Positions 25,125 to 35,548 of a stretch of 64,000 nt of DNA are shown here, piece by piece. Every line of letters begins with the position of its first letter. Within the stretch, counting starts at the first letter, position 1. Below the pieces are notes generated by a model. The model was not told the origin of the DNA and searched no databases. It worked only from the letters and a program-made list of their open reading frames with translations. This stretch comes from Ptiloglossa arizonensis (lineage: Eukaryota > Arthropoda > Insecta > Hymenoptera > Colletidae), in assembly GCF_051014685.1 (NCBI RefSeq), contig NC_135060.1, positions 9,424,001 to 9,488,000 of the forward strand, written 5' to 3'. The position numbers and the translations under genes are program-made.

Positions 25125-28100
25125 AGTGTACAGTTTCTTCGATATACAGGTGCAAATCATTCGGTGTTTACAATTATTTAAATACCATAACAAACGTATC
25201 GTAGAAGTATATTAAAAGATCTCCCTTTGGAAAAACGTTTCCGGCGCCGAAATAACTCGGCCAAGGGGTCGAGCAACGTTGTAAAAAAGTCACATAACTC
25301 TATTTTTGTAACACCGAGATGGATAAAGCCGGATAGGGAGGAAAATACTGTAAGAAAGCCGAACGATATGGGTAAAACGGAGCCACCGATCCGATCTAAC
25401 CCGAAGGAAGTAGACTTCGGTCGAAGATCAGCCACGGGCGTTAGGCCGTTCGTCCCTCCATCTCGTCTTGCCCTCTAAATCGGTTTAACCGAGCTCTCGT
25501 TAACTTCGTTATCGCTAATGCTCGTTGCAATGTAGCTAAGTGGCTGCTGCTGCCTCGAGCTGCACTGGCCCCCGAGCCTCGCATCCTTTGCCAATTACTT
25601 TACTACCGCCGAAGTCCTTATTCGATTAATCGATTAACGTAAGTTAATTTCGAAAGCAGCGTGTCTTCGATCTGTCCAGTCTGGGCAGCGTCTCCTCTCG
25701 ACTACGGTGCACCGATTTTCTCGAAATTGGGAAATATTGGTAATTTCCTGCCGTTACCGAAACCGAAAGTTTCGTCGATACAACAATCACGAGTTCTCGT
25801 GTATGAAATTTTGAAAATTGAATTCGTAAGTGAATTCGTAATTCGTAAATCAAAGCCCGCGATACGTTCGTAAATATTCGAAAACGACATATACTTAACT
25901 TACGGATTTAATTTTCTAAATTTCACGTTGCTTCCCAAGAATGATTTCAAATGAACCGCGCGGGATTATTACACTGTCGTTCGTTAAACACGATTCATCG
26001 TCCGAGATCTTTCGGTACGGGTGACCAAATCCAGTGCACGATATCGTTTATCTTCTTAGTTATTTATTTACACACGATCTGTGAACACGTTTGGAAAATT
26101 GAAAAATCGAAAAATTGAATCCACGAACGGTAAAGAATTCGTAACGTTGAACGTCGTTGGCTTGTGTTCGGTCTGTGTCCAGTTTCGCGCGCAGTGGAAT
26201 CTCGTGGCGAAGCAACTTATTTGGATTTCGTGGCTCCGCGAGCCTCGCGAAAATCACCATTCCGAGGACAAGTGTCCTAGAAATTCCAGTACGGCGCTGA
26301 GTCGAATCGATCGAGTGGATCGTTTTAGTAACGCTGAGTCTGCATCAGGCCCCGTAAAGTGCAATCGACTTTGCCGATTCCGTGAGTGCGGAACGTTACT
26401 GCGCCATTCAGCGATGCTGTAGGCGTTCTCTTCGCCTCCATTCGTCCTCGTCTTTCCACTGTTCGCTTCCCTCGAGCCCCGTACACCTCCGTCGCGTGCA
26501 ATTACTCTGATTTCACCTTCTGAAATGAGTAATTACCATCTCTGGTCTAGCTATAATTAATAATGACGATTTCGACGCGTACCCACCCGCTTTCTCGCTG
26601 TTTCCTTCGTTGCGCGTTATTCGTTGCTCGTCGAATCGCTCGTTCTTCGTTCGATCGGTGAAAAGTGTCTGGAAAATTCCAACGAAAACGTTAAAAGTTC
26701 GAAAATATCATTCGTTCGTTTGTATTCTTCGTTTATATCGACCGTGTCGATCGTCGTTAATTTCGAGGATGGAAAAGGATAACAACGATAAGGAGGATAC
26801 GTGTTCATTGCACAAAGATATGCACCGGACGGTAAAATGCAAATAGGGGAAAATTTACGAACAATGGGGAAAGTTAGCTGTAATCTAGTCAGCGATATTT
26901 ACATTTTTTAATAGGGGATTATTTACATTTTCCAATAGCGATCGAAGATCGATTTACGCGGAACTCTTTACGTGGCGCTGCAATGAAAAATTGAAAAATT
27001 AGTAAGGAACGCTAACAAACACCGACGCGTCGATAAACGTGACGTTGCGTCGCTGTTGGCGAGTGCACTTTCGTCGACAAACGCTTCTTACGCGCGCGAT
27101 GAGAATCGGCGGGTGTTTTGAAGTCGAGGTAAACGCCACTCGACGTTAAAGCGGAATTCTGATTCACGTGAATCAAACCTGATGAACCACTAAAAACGAG
27201 CCGCATTGTCGCGTCGAGTTCTAACCCGTGATTCCGTGGCGCTTGTATCGCCAAAAAAGTAATAAAACCGCGAAAAAGAAGACGTCCTAAACAGAATTAC
27301 GTCACGTTATTTTACAAAATACAGTTGCACGTTGCAGATTCTAACAAAAACAATCTCTCAACGAGTACAATTTTCTCTTTTCGCGTATCGAACAACTTTT
27401 ACTTCGATATCGGGATATTGTTCCTTAAATTTTGTATCGTCCATTAGCAACGATCCATGCAACTCGAATCGAAAGTTGATCGTCGGTCACCGGTGTCGGA
27501 CACTGTGCTCGCGTTAAAAAGAAAAAAAAGCCGATCCAACGCAGTGTCCGCATTGGCTATACGTAATCCCCCGTACCCCGGTTCGAGGATTCGCCGGATC
27601 GGTCGAAAGAGGCCCCTGAACTTATTTCATTAATTCACGACACTTCGGGTCGGAAAACCGCGACAGGAAAAAGCGCTCGTAATGTAGGCGCACCTTCCTG
27701 CGTTCGACGAGTACGAATAATCCAGCTCGGTCGGGCGCGCGCTCTTAGGTGAGAAAGTTTTGATTTACGAGTGTCAGAGGGTACGGGAGTGCGGGGGTAA
27801 GTTCGATACCAATGGCGGGCCAGCAACGGTACACTGGAAAAGTTTCTCGGCGACCGAGAACGCTCTATTAGTACCATTCGTTATTTTCTTTCCTCGTTCG
27901 CGCGCGGGCGTGCAAGAACGACGAGGAAACATCCGCAAGTTGGCCGGCAAGAAAGAGCCCGTGGATCCCCCGAAGGATATCCGTTCGCGGTTCAAGTGAC
28001 TCGGATGGTTTTTCGTCATGGAAAACTGGTTATTGATACTGCGGGCGGAAACTCGCTGGAAAGTTTGTACGCGGGACGAGAAGAGCGAGAGAGCAACGCC

Positions 28101-29199
28101 GCTTCCGGTCTCGGTTGCCTCCGGTGATATAAAAACATATTTGCCCGAAACCACCTCGATGTTAACAACCCCTCGCTCGAGCTCGTATCGTTTGTTATTA
28201 TTGCCGGCTGCCCGACACGACCGTCGAACAATCTTCGCGGCCGAGCGAAAACTTTCCCCCGAGAAGTTTTCACGCCGCCACAGACGGTACAGGGAACCGA
28301 TGAATCGTGATTTTACGGATAGCGTCTTAACTGGCTCGTGCCGGTGTCGAGGAAATCTTGGCCGATTGCCGACCTTTCGTCCTTTTCGTTCCGGCTGGCT
28401 ACGTAGTCAGAATTTTATCACGAAGGAGGAGAGTGACCGTGGCACTTTTCTAATTTTTCTTTCGAGCCAACGTCTCGAAACCGCTAGGGGTCGCGAACGA
28501 CCCTGCGTTCTCGAACGTTCGTAATTTATTCCCGTTCGCGAAAAGGTTGTCTCCGGTTGCACCGTATTTACCACGAACGACGACGTCTTGGTTCACGGTG
28601 GATCCCAGGCGTCCAACTTGCCAGAAACCATCCTCGGTTTAATACACCTGGGGGTGTCGTTGTCTGGATCGAGGTGTTCGTTCGAGGTCCTCGGTTGTCG
28701 GAGCGGCCAATCGTGTAGCAAAACGTTGCGTACCGAATTTCCAACGGACCTGTTTCCGATTTAAACGGCGTACTCGACGTGTAACGTGTGTACATCACCG
28801 ATGCGATACGTTGTTACAATAACACCTGTTCGATCTTTGCGATTCGAATAAATATTTGTTCGTCGAAACCCGTACGAATCGAACGACTTTGTTTCGCTCT
28901 CGACGGCAAACAAACACGTAGCTCTTTTTTCGCGTTCGCGCCGGTTCGCGGTCGGTCGGAAACCGAGTTTTTAATATTCCGGCGCTAAAATTTCGGTTTA
29001 AATATTCTTCGGCGTTTGGCTACCTCGCGTGCGTTAAATCCGTCGAGTAATATTTCATTCCGATAAAAGGGTATCGCGCACCGATAGAAAATACCCCGAG
29101 AATGAAACATTTATAATTTTATCCTGGTTACCAGCCACGGTTCAACCGTAAATATTGACAACCTCCGCGGAATCGATCCCGAGTCTCACGCGGGGTATT
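25125..29199. other. Unique non-coding sequence upstream of the first start exon
   Basis: No supported coding gene. A strong donor string (GGG|GTAAGTTC, GT at 27797) and a weaker one (TTAG|GTGAGA, about 27748) make the region near 27700-27796 a candidate 5' untranslated exon for the exon at 29219, but this is not proven. A block at 25490-25640 is rich in TAATGC, CAATTAC and ATCGATTAA motifs. Confidence 0.35.
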
Positions 29200-29218
29200 C
29201 CCTCGGTTTCTGTTGCAG
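29200..29218 (+). other. Splice acceptor of the 29219 exon
   Basis: The string CCTCGGTTTCTGTTGCAG is a pyrimidine-rich tract ending in a consensus CAG. It places the exon start at 29219, 18 bases upstream of the first ATG. The exon is therefore internal, and at least one 5' untranslated exon must lie further left. Confidence 0.6.
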
Positions 29219-29345
29219 TGTTTAAGTGTCAGCGCGATGGATACGTCAAGAAATCGAGCGTGGCTGAGAGGAACGACCGGTCTGCTCTGGCTCGTCTTCC
29301 TATTCGTCGGTGTTTCGGCCGGGACTTTGGAGAAACTTCACGAAG
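29219..29345 (+). CDS. Start exon of a secreted or membrane protein (signal peptide exon)
   Basis: A 127-base exon lies between a pyrimidine-rich CAG acceptor and a GAAG|GTGAGT donor. The ATG at 29237 is the first in frame and has G at -3 and G at +4. The 36 complete codons encode a basic N-terminal region (arginines at 5, 7 and 11), a hydrophobic core GLLWLVFLFVGV and a small-residue c-region VSAG, which is a textbook signal peptide. A short tail, TLEKLHE, follows, and the exon ends in phase 1. The protein body is not visible in the window. The following intron is long and contains the copia insertion. Gene identity is unknown from 36 residues. Very short mature tails joined in phase 1 are typical of receptor or cell-surface genes, and the arrangement would fit an arthropod EGF receptor first exon, but that is only a hypothesis. 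Confidence 0.55.
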
Positions 29346-30750
29346 GTGAGTCGCTTCTGTTATTATCCGAATGTTTTTTTTTTCACCGTCTATCGTCCGA
29401 TACCGACGGGTGATTCTTTCGGGTCGTTTGTTCTTACAATATCCGTACGAATCGATCTCACCGGACGTAATAAAAATTGAAATCGGCTGGTTGCGTCTCA
29501 CGATGGGATACAACGAACCGAGACTCCCGTCACTGGCTCTTCGCGGCTCGTGGATCGAAGATGAAAAATCTCGAGCGAAAAGTCATTATCATTCCTGTCC
29601 CTGACGTTGCCTTTACACGACGTCACCGACAGCGTTCGAGCGACGATGATAAATTTCCGTTTAATGTATCGAATACCTCTTCCTCCCGATCCCCGTGCGA
29701 TTTATTACGTCTACAATGGCGGAAAATCGGGCAACGGTCACGAGCGGTGTAACGCGTCGTTAAAAATCGTCCACGCGTAGCGCGTCGTCGATGAAATACG
29801 TTTCGTTCGCGGGAATTTTCAAAAATCACTGATATACTTTTTGCTCGAGAAAACGCGAACAAAGTCCGCCAATGAATCGAGAACGCGACCACGGTGGTTA
29901 GAAGAAGCGAATCGAAACGTCTAAGAAGAAACGAGCACGCTGGTAAACGAAACATACGAGGGAAAATTCGTTTCGGGGTCGCGGAAGATCGGAGACATTT
30001 TTTTTCACGGTGAAACACGGAACAAGGTCTGTTTCTCACCTTTTGTAGACCATGAGAAATTCACCGAGGCGAAATACAGGGAACCGAAACGCGCAATCGT
30101 CGAAAGGGCACGGTTCGTGAAAGAAACGCGGTCCTCGGCTCGCATAATCGAGGCGTCGTAGCCACTTTAAGGCGCGTTCGTAACGCGACCACCTCCTGTC
30201 TTCTTCCTTCCGCGTAATACGCTTCTTGCGCCCGCGCTCCTCTCGTTAGCCTGATTTCGCCACGGCGCCGCGAGCGAGAACGCGAGGAAAGCGTTAACGA
30301 GCGCGGGATCGCGAGGCGAGCACCATATGATTTAACCGCAAATTCGATCTGCATAACAAGGCGCGGGCGGCCCCTCATGAATAAAGTCATTCGTATTTCG
30401 ATATTAATCACGCATCGTCACACCATTCGTGAACGACGAGTCTAGGTGGTGGTAAACCCTATCTACCTTCCCTACCCTCCATGCTCGTCGCTCCGTTTTC
30501 CTTCGTCGTTCGCGCGTTCTCCATTTCACGCGAGTCTCTCAACGTCTGACGCGTCTCTTCCGCGCGAGCTGTTTCCTCCGCGTTCCTTCGCTCGAAGCTT
30601 TTCGGCTCGCGCGGATCGCGCGAATTTACCGTGCGTTTCGATTATCGGTAATTCGGCGAGTCCCTCGACCGATACAGGTGTTCGATCGTTTTCCTCTGGA
30701 AAGTTACCGATATTGAAAATAAAAATGGAAAAGAAAAGAAAACAATACGA
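29346..30750. other. Intron sequence (inferred)
   Basis: It begins with the GTGAGTCG donor of the signal-peptide exon. No further exon is supported. Open frames on both strands (up to 138 codons) are Arg/Ser-rich shadows. Confidence 0.4.
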
Positions 30751-30755
30751 ATTTA
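30751..30755. repeat. Target-site duplication, left (ATTTA)
   Basis: ATTTA immediately precedes the TG of the 5' LTR and is repeated directly after the CA of the 3' LTR at 33419-33423. A 5-bp duplication is normal for Ty1/copia integrase. Confidence 0.85.
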
Positions 30756-31042
30756 TGTTGGAATGAATGCAACAACGATCTTAGGGATGCCAGATGTCGA
30801 TTTTTGGGACTGTCTCCGTATTGGCGCGTAAGGGTCGTCCGCCGCGCGGTCAACGGTTTGGCCGTTTACGTTTTTGTTTTTCCTACCAGTCGAGTTCCAG
30901 GTCCAGAGTCACGAAGACATATCACATTGTACTCCTCGAGTTCCTACATTGTATTCTTGTGTGTACGGGAACTATACTACTAGATACGCGAGATCCCTGC
31001 ATATCATAATAAACTACTTATTATAATCTGAACTTTCCAACA
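30756..31042 (+). repeat. 5' LTR of the copia element
   Basis: A 287-bp LTR starts TGTTGGAATG and ends CTTTCCAACA, so its ends form a short inverted repeat TGTTGG/CCAACA. It contains a polyadenylation-type AATAAA at 31008-31013. Read by eye it is identical to the 3' copy. The TGTTGGAAT start is shared with Drosophila copia. Confidence 0.95.
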
Positions 31043-31056
31043 GGTTATGGGCCCAG
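31043..31056 (+). other. Primer-binding site (initiator-tRNA-Met internal type)
   Basis: GGTTATGGGCCCAG follows the 5' LTR directly. It matches the primer-binding site of Drosophila copia, which pairs with an internal stretch of initiator tRNA-Met (a half-tRNA primer) and not with the tRNA 3' end. Such a site lacks the usual TGG start complementary to a CCA tail. Confidence 0.8.
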
Positions 31057-31142
31057 GGCTAGTGTATAGTGACTAAGGTGTTTATAAAGTCAGTACAAAT
31101 TTTTTTTTTTGTGTGTGTGATATAAAAGTGAATCAAGTCAAA

Positions 31143-32894
31143 ATGTCTGGTGTAAGTAGTGCTTTCTCAATCCAGAAACTAAACGGTGGGAATTATTCGG
31201 TATGGAGTTATAAATTGGAACTGCTGCTGATTAAAGAAAAATTGTGGAATGTGATAGCAGAAGAGAAACCTGAACCAGCGACCGTTGCGTGGACGCAGAA
31301 GGACAATGAAGCACGTGCCACAATTGGTCTCTTAGTTGAAGACACTCAGTTGCAACACATAAGGAATGCGAAAACCGCACGTGAAGCATGGGAGTCACTA
31401 AAGGATTACCACCAAAAGTCGACCTTAACAAGTAAGGTTCTGTTGTTAAAGCGACTGTGCCGAACGGTAATGAAGGAAGATGGTGACATGGAGCAACACA
31501 TTACCATAATGTCAGGGTACATAAATGACTTAACGGCTCTCGGACAAAACCTACCAGATAATTTAATGGCGGCAATGCTATTGGGAAGTCTCCCTGAATC
31601 TTACGAAACGTTGGTTACAGCCCTTGAAAGCAGACCGGAAAACGATTTCACTTTGAAACTCGTAAAGGGAAAACTAATAGACGAGTTCAAAAGGCGTAAA
31701 GGGGCAAAGGACACAAGGGAGAATGCACAAGGTGCCGAAACGGCAATGAAAACAGATTTTGGATGCAGAAGCGGTGCCCAATCAAGAAGGACTTGTTATT
31801 TTTGTAAGAAGCCGGGGCATTACAAAAGTGACTGTACAAAATACAAGTCCTGGAAAAATAAGCAAGGAAAAGCCAATACAGTATCGGAAGGAAAATCTTC
31901 AAACGATATAAGCTTTTATGCAAAGGTTTCGACGGATAATCCAGAAGAAACGTGCTCGAAAGCCGAAACTAAAGAAAATGCGAGACCTCACATTTGGATC
32001 ATTGATTCCGGTGCAACTAGCCACATGTCAGCGTCAAAGGAATTCTTTCAAGAATTGGACACAAAGAGGCAAGGCCACGTGCGCCTTGCAGACGAAAGCA
32101 AAGTGGTCAAAGTGCATGGGATCGGATCGGGAACAATTAAATGTGGAGTGGACGCAGAAAAAGTTTTGGAAGTGAAAGTGACTAACGTGCTTTACGTTCC
32201 GTCACTCGGGTCTAATTTATTGTCGGTCAAAAGGCTAACCGAAAAAGGTTTCAGGTTGACTTTCGTTAAAGAAGACTGCACAATTTCAAAAGATGGGAAA
32301 CTTTTAGCAAGAGCCACGACATCTGGAAACCTTTACCAGCTAAATGTAGTCGAAGAGGCACATGTCGCAAGCGGAAACAGTAACACTGGGCACACCGAAA
32401 ATTGCCAGCATACCTGGCATCGACGGTTTGGTCATCGGGACCCAAGTGCAGTAAAAGAGCTTAGCGAAAAAAGGTTAGCTAAAGGTATAAGGGTAATCAG
32501 CTGTGGACAACGCATAACTTGCGAGTGTTGCATCATTGGCAAAATGTCGCGTATACCGTTTCCGAAAGAATCAAGGATACAACAGGGTCGACGCCAGGTC
32601 GACGCCAGGATCCAGCACCAGGGTCGACGCAAGGTCGACGCCAGGATACAGCAGGGTCGACGCAAGGTCGGCGCCAGGATCCAACGAAGGGATCCAGCAG
32701 CAGGGTCGGCGCAAGGTCGGCGCCAGGATCCAACGAAGGGATCCAGCATCAGGGTCGGCGCAAGGTCGACGCCGGGATCGACACAAGCAACTCAGGAAGA
32801 GCACTGTGGTTGCACCGTTTGCTTCAAGATTTCGGGGAAGAAGATGGCTATCGAAGGAATACAACCATCTATGAGGACAACCAAAGTTGCTTAA
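31143..32894 (+). CDS. Copia Gag-protease frame with truncated integrase, running into a minisatellite
   Basis: The ATG at 31143 is the first in frame; the open frame extends 10 codons upstream without an ATG. The product is 583 residues. Order: a Gag region opening MSGVSSAFSIQKLNGGNYSV with the copia-type LNGxNY start; a CCHC zinc knuckle CYFCKKPGHYKSDC at residues 218-231; the aspartic protease WIIDSGATSHM with the catalytic Asp at 288; the pre-integrase HTWHRRFGH at about 423-431; and CECC at 460-463, which completes the HHCC zinc-binding domain. Homology ends shortly after GKMSRIPFPK (about residue 475). The remaining roughly 110 residues are arginine/glycine-rich translation of the minisatellite and then out-of-frame RNase H DNA. 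Gag and protease show no breaks, so particle formation is conceivable. The element cannot reverse-transcribe or integrate by itself. Confidence 0.88.
   Translation: MSGVSSAFSIQKLNGGNYSVWSYKLELLLIKEKLWNVIAEEKPEPATVAWTQKDNEARATIGLLVEDTQLQHIRNAKTAREAWESLKDYHQKSTLTSKVLLLKRLCRTVMKEDGDMEQHITIMSGYINDLTALGQNLPDNLMAAMLLGSLPESYETLVTALESRPENDFTLKLVKGKLIDEFKRRKGAKDTRENAQGAETAMKTDFGCRSGAQSRRTCYFCKKPGHYKSDCTKYKSWKNKQGKANTVSEGKSSNDISFYAKVSTDNPEETCSKAETKENARPHIWIIDSGATSHMSASKEFFQELDTKRQGHVRLADESKVVKVHGIGSGTIKCGVDAEKVLEVKVTNVLYVPSLGSNLLSVKRLTEKGFRLTFVKEDCTISKDGKLLARATTSGNLYQLNVVEEAHVASGNSNTGHTENCQHTWHRRFGHRDPSAVKELSEKRLAKGIRVISCGQRITCECCIIGKMSRIPFPKESRIQQGRRQVDARIQHQGRRKVDARIQQGRRKVGARIQRRDPAAGSAQGRRQDPTKGSSIRVGARSTPGSTQATQEEHCGCTVCFKISGKKMAIEGIQPSMRTTKVA
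32583..32786. repeat. GC-rich minisatellite replacing the pol core
   Basis: Tandem copies of modules such as GGTCGACGCAAGGTCGACGCC and AGGATCCAACGAAGGGATCCA are arranged in imperfect units of roughly 36-54 bp. The last two long units are almost identical. GC content and codon use differ sharply from the AT-rich flanks of the element. All three forward frames stay open through the array, which lets the upstream frame run on into the RNase H region. It probably arose at the deletion junction and expanded by slippage or template switching during reverse transcription. Confidence 0.85.
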
Positions 32895-33091
32895 AGCTTG
32901 TGTGCAGTGACAAGTTTAATAATCGAACTAAACATATAGACACTAAGTTTCATTACATAAAAGATGTGCATAGTCAGGGAATCGTGAACTACGAATATTG
33001 TCCCACAGAACGAATGTTAGCGGATATGTTAACAAAACCTTTAGGCAAAGTGAAGTTAAAGTTTTTCATTAATAAGTGCGGACTATTTTAG
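32801..33091 (+). pseudogene. Copia RNase H, C-terminal fragment
   Basis: This frame differs from the Gag frame. It starts near ALWLHRLLQDFG and continues through TIYEDNQSCLKL, which carries an active-site Asp of Ty1/copia RNase H, then RTKHIDTKFHYIKD, CPTERMLADMLTKPLG and a normal C-terminus and TAG stop. The N-terminal half of RNase H and all reverse transcriptase are missing. The upstream open part of this frame (from about 32519) is only minisatellite and out-of-frame integrase DNA, so this is unlikely to be translated as a functional enzyme. Confidence 0.88.
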
Positions 33092-33122
33092 TTATTTAAA
33101 GTAAATAAGAATGATCATTGTT

Positions 33123-33131
33123 GAGGAAGGG
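33123..33131 (+). other. Polypurine tract
   Basis: GAGGAAGGG abuts the 3' LTR directly. This is the expected position for the plus-strand primer of an LTR retrotransposon. Confidence 0.8.
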
Positions 33132-33418
33132 TGTTGGAATGAATGCAACAACGATCTTAGGGATGCCAGATGTCGATTTTTGGGACTGTCTCCGTATTGG
33201 CGCGTAAGGGTCGTCCGCCGCGCGGTCAACGGTTTGGCCGTTTACGTTTTTGTTTTTCCTACCAGTCGAGTTCCAGGTCCAGAGTCACGAAGACATATCA
33301 CATTGTACTCCTCGAGTTCCTACATTGTATTCTTGTGTGTACGGGAACTATACTACTAGATACGCGAGATCCCTGCATATCATAATAAACTACTTATTAT
33401 AATCTGAACTTTCCAACA
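33132..33418 (+). repeat. 3' LTR of the copia element
   Basis: 287 bp, read as identical to the 5' LTR over its full length, including TGTTGG/CCAACA ends and the AATAAA. No differences were seen, implying little time since insertion. Confidence 0.95.
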
Positions 33419-33423
33419 ATTTA
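33419..33423. repeat. Target-site duplication, right (ATTTA)
   Basis: Exact copy of the five bases before the 5' LTR. Confidence 0.85.
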
Positions 33424-35403
33424 TAAAGAGCGTTTTTATTCGCGCGTTATCGACCAAAGATACAAATTTTGTACGAAATATAAGTACTATGGAATACGGT
33501 GAATCGACAAAGAAGGACGGTTTCCATTTCGAAAACGCGAACGTTTATTTATTTACGTTTCTCTCCGAAGGAGCACAGGAAAGAAACGTAATCCGTCGAG
33601 ACTGTAAACCCCTAATTGCGACGTGATTTATGTAGGAATTAATCTCTCGGATTTTACGCTCGTTGGCCGACCAGTCGTTAGGAAATTGTACACCGCTCGC
33701 ATAGGCTTCCCACTTACTTATTCCGCTTGAAATTTTTTTTTTCTTGCTTTTTTTTTTCTTGCGTAGATTTCCTTCGCGTCGGAGCTAATTTTGCGGAGCA
33801 CGATTCAGTTTTCTCCACGGTATTTTTACTTTTAATTTGGCGCGAAGCGAGCGATCGAACAGAAAAGACGCGCTTAACGATACTTCGTTGACAGAGAATA
33901 GCAAACATCGTAAGAATCGTTTTTAACATGGTATTCAACGTATCCGGAATTTATTACAGTTAACGATGATAATTGAATCGACTTGATATTTACCATTAAA
34001 CTGTACACTACAGCGAGACGAGAAAATATTTACGTTACAAAAAGGAATCAAGACTAATAATACTTCGTGCAGTGATTTGAAAAAAGTTCGCTTTAACCTC
34101 AGAAACTGTTCCCACCTCGGATGTAAAAAATATGAATCACCGTGTAGAACGCTTATCAACGTTATCAATTGAAGTTCTCTTATCTCGGTGTGTCCTGTCC
34201 CCGAAGACTACAATTTCGAGTCCTCTTGTACGTACCCCTGTTTCTAGCATTGTTTCGTTCCACATTCCATTCGTAAAACAATGTTTCAAATTCGCGACGA
34301 ACGGAAGGACACGTGTAACATGCGACCTATTCCAAACCCGAAGAACATAAAAAATCTCACCTCGATATCTCGATTTTATTCCAACTTGACTAAACCGACT
34401 TCACGGACCAAAAACCACGGTTACCACTCTTGCGCGTGCGCCCGCGCGATCGCACGTACGATATTGAATTCGATCCATGGACCTTCGACGCGCCAAGAAA
34501 CACGGAGCGAGTAATTTCTAGTTGCTTTTAGAACCGAAACGGTGTATCAGGTGCGCCGATCGTAATTAGAAGCATTCGGCAAAACGGATCCCGCGATAGG
34601 GTAGGCGAGTTTTCGTAGCCCGAGCTATCGACGCCTCGAGAGAAAGCGAAACGGTTTTATCGAGTTTTCCAGAGAATTATCTATCGCGGTCGCGGTAGAT
34701 AGAGTATCTACGGCTTCCGGCCGATAGGTCCTCTGCTATCCCGTTCTCGCTCTTCCTTCCTGTCTCTTTACTCCTCTTCTGTGTCGGAGAGGAGGACGCC
34801 CTTCCCCTCACCGTCCCCTCTGTGAAAGCCAGCAAGCTCCGTTGCAACTTCCGACTGAATAAGCATCACCTCACTTCCGTTTCCGACGATGTAGCCTTTG
34901 ACGTAATACGTACGTCGCTCTCTGTGCCCCTTGTCTCTCTCTCTCTCTCTCTCTCTGTTACCTCTGCACGTAGCTACTTGCTCTTTGATACTTCCCGTTT
35001 CTCTTCTGCATTTCTCTGTGGGTCCACGAACCATTCTACTCGGGCGCTATCGTTTCTGCATCTTCGACCGTTTGTTTCTTTCCTTGTTTCAATATTTCTC
35101 ATCGAGTCTTTTCAGCCGCTCGTTTCGTTTAAGTGGGGCCTTTAAACTCTACCGAGTACGGTCTCGATGCATAAACACAGCGAATTACTTGACGCTTTGT
35201 CGACCACTCGTGGTGCGCCTGACCGGACGATAACTCGACTCGAGTCTTTGCGACTTCTTTAATAATTATCGTCGTTGATACTTTCCCCGCGGGACTCTCG
35301 CGATTGTGGTAGTCCGTTGCACGGTATCTCGCACGGTCGGACCACCGACAGCGTACTCTTGCGATTGATGTCGTCGCTGGTCTCGTGGACGATGGCAGGA
35401 TTT
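33424..35403. other. Intron or intergenic sequence
   Basis: No supported gene. It contains T-rich tracts at about 33732-33764 and a (CT)n microsatellite at about 34933-34956. Confidence 0.4.
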
Positions 35404-35548
35404 TATTGGGCTGTTCGAAAAGTCGTTTTGTTTTTCTTTTCTTTTTCGGTGAAAATGAAACACGATTTTTTTCAGAGCGTATAAACGTTTTATTAAATTG
35501 TATATTCTCCATTTTGGAAAACGAAATCACTTTTCGAAGAACCTAATA
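35404..35548 (+). mobile_element. Mariner-type MITE, copy 5
   Basis: A full-length copy, TATTGGGCTGTTCGAAAAGTC to CACTTTTCGAAGAACCTAATA, with TA at both ends. The interior has GAAACACGATTTTTTTCAGAG, TATAAACGTTTTATTAAATT and CTCCATTTTGGAAAACGAAATC. Non-coding. Confidence 0.8.

Larger units (their letters stand above)
30756..33418 (+). mobile_element. Ty1/copia LTR retrotransposon, internally deleted, very young
   Basis: A 2,663-bp element is bounded by identical 287-bp LTRs (TGTTGG...CCAACA) and a perfect ATTTA target duplication. It has a primer-binding site at 31043 and a polypurine tract at 33123. A full copia element is about 5 kb. This one keeps Gag, protease and the integrase zinc-binding segment, then breaks at about 32575 into a GC-rich minisatellite, and resumes inside RNase H at about 32801. 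The integrase catalytic core and the whole reverse transcriptase are absent. The identical LTRs show that insertion was recent, so the deleted form itself probably moved using proteins from an intact relative. It lies in the same orientation as the host exon at 29219, in its presumed intron. Confidence 0.93.

Noticed and set aside
27700..27796. Candidate 5' untranslated exon ending at a GTAAGT donor
   Set aside because: The donor is good, but no promoter or transcript start can be assigned and other donors occur nearby. It is mentioned only as a possibility.
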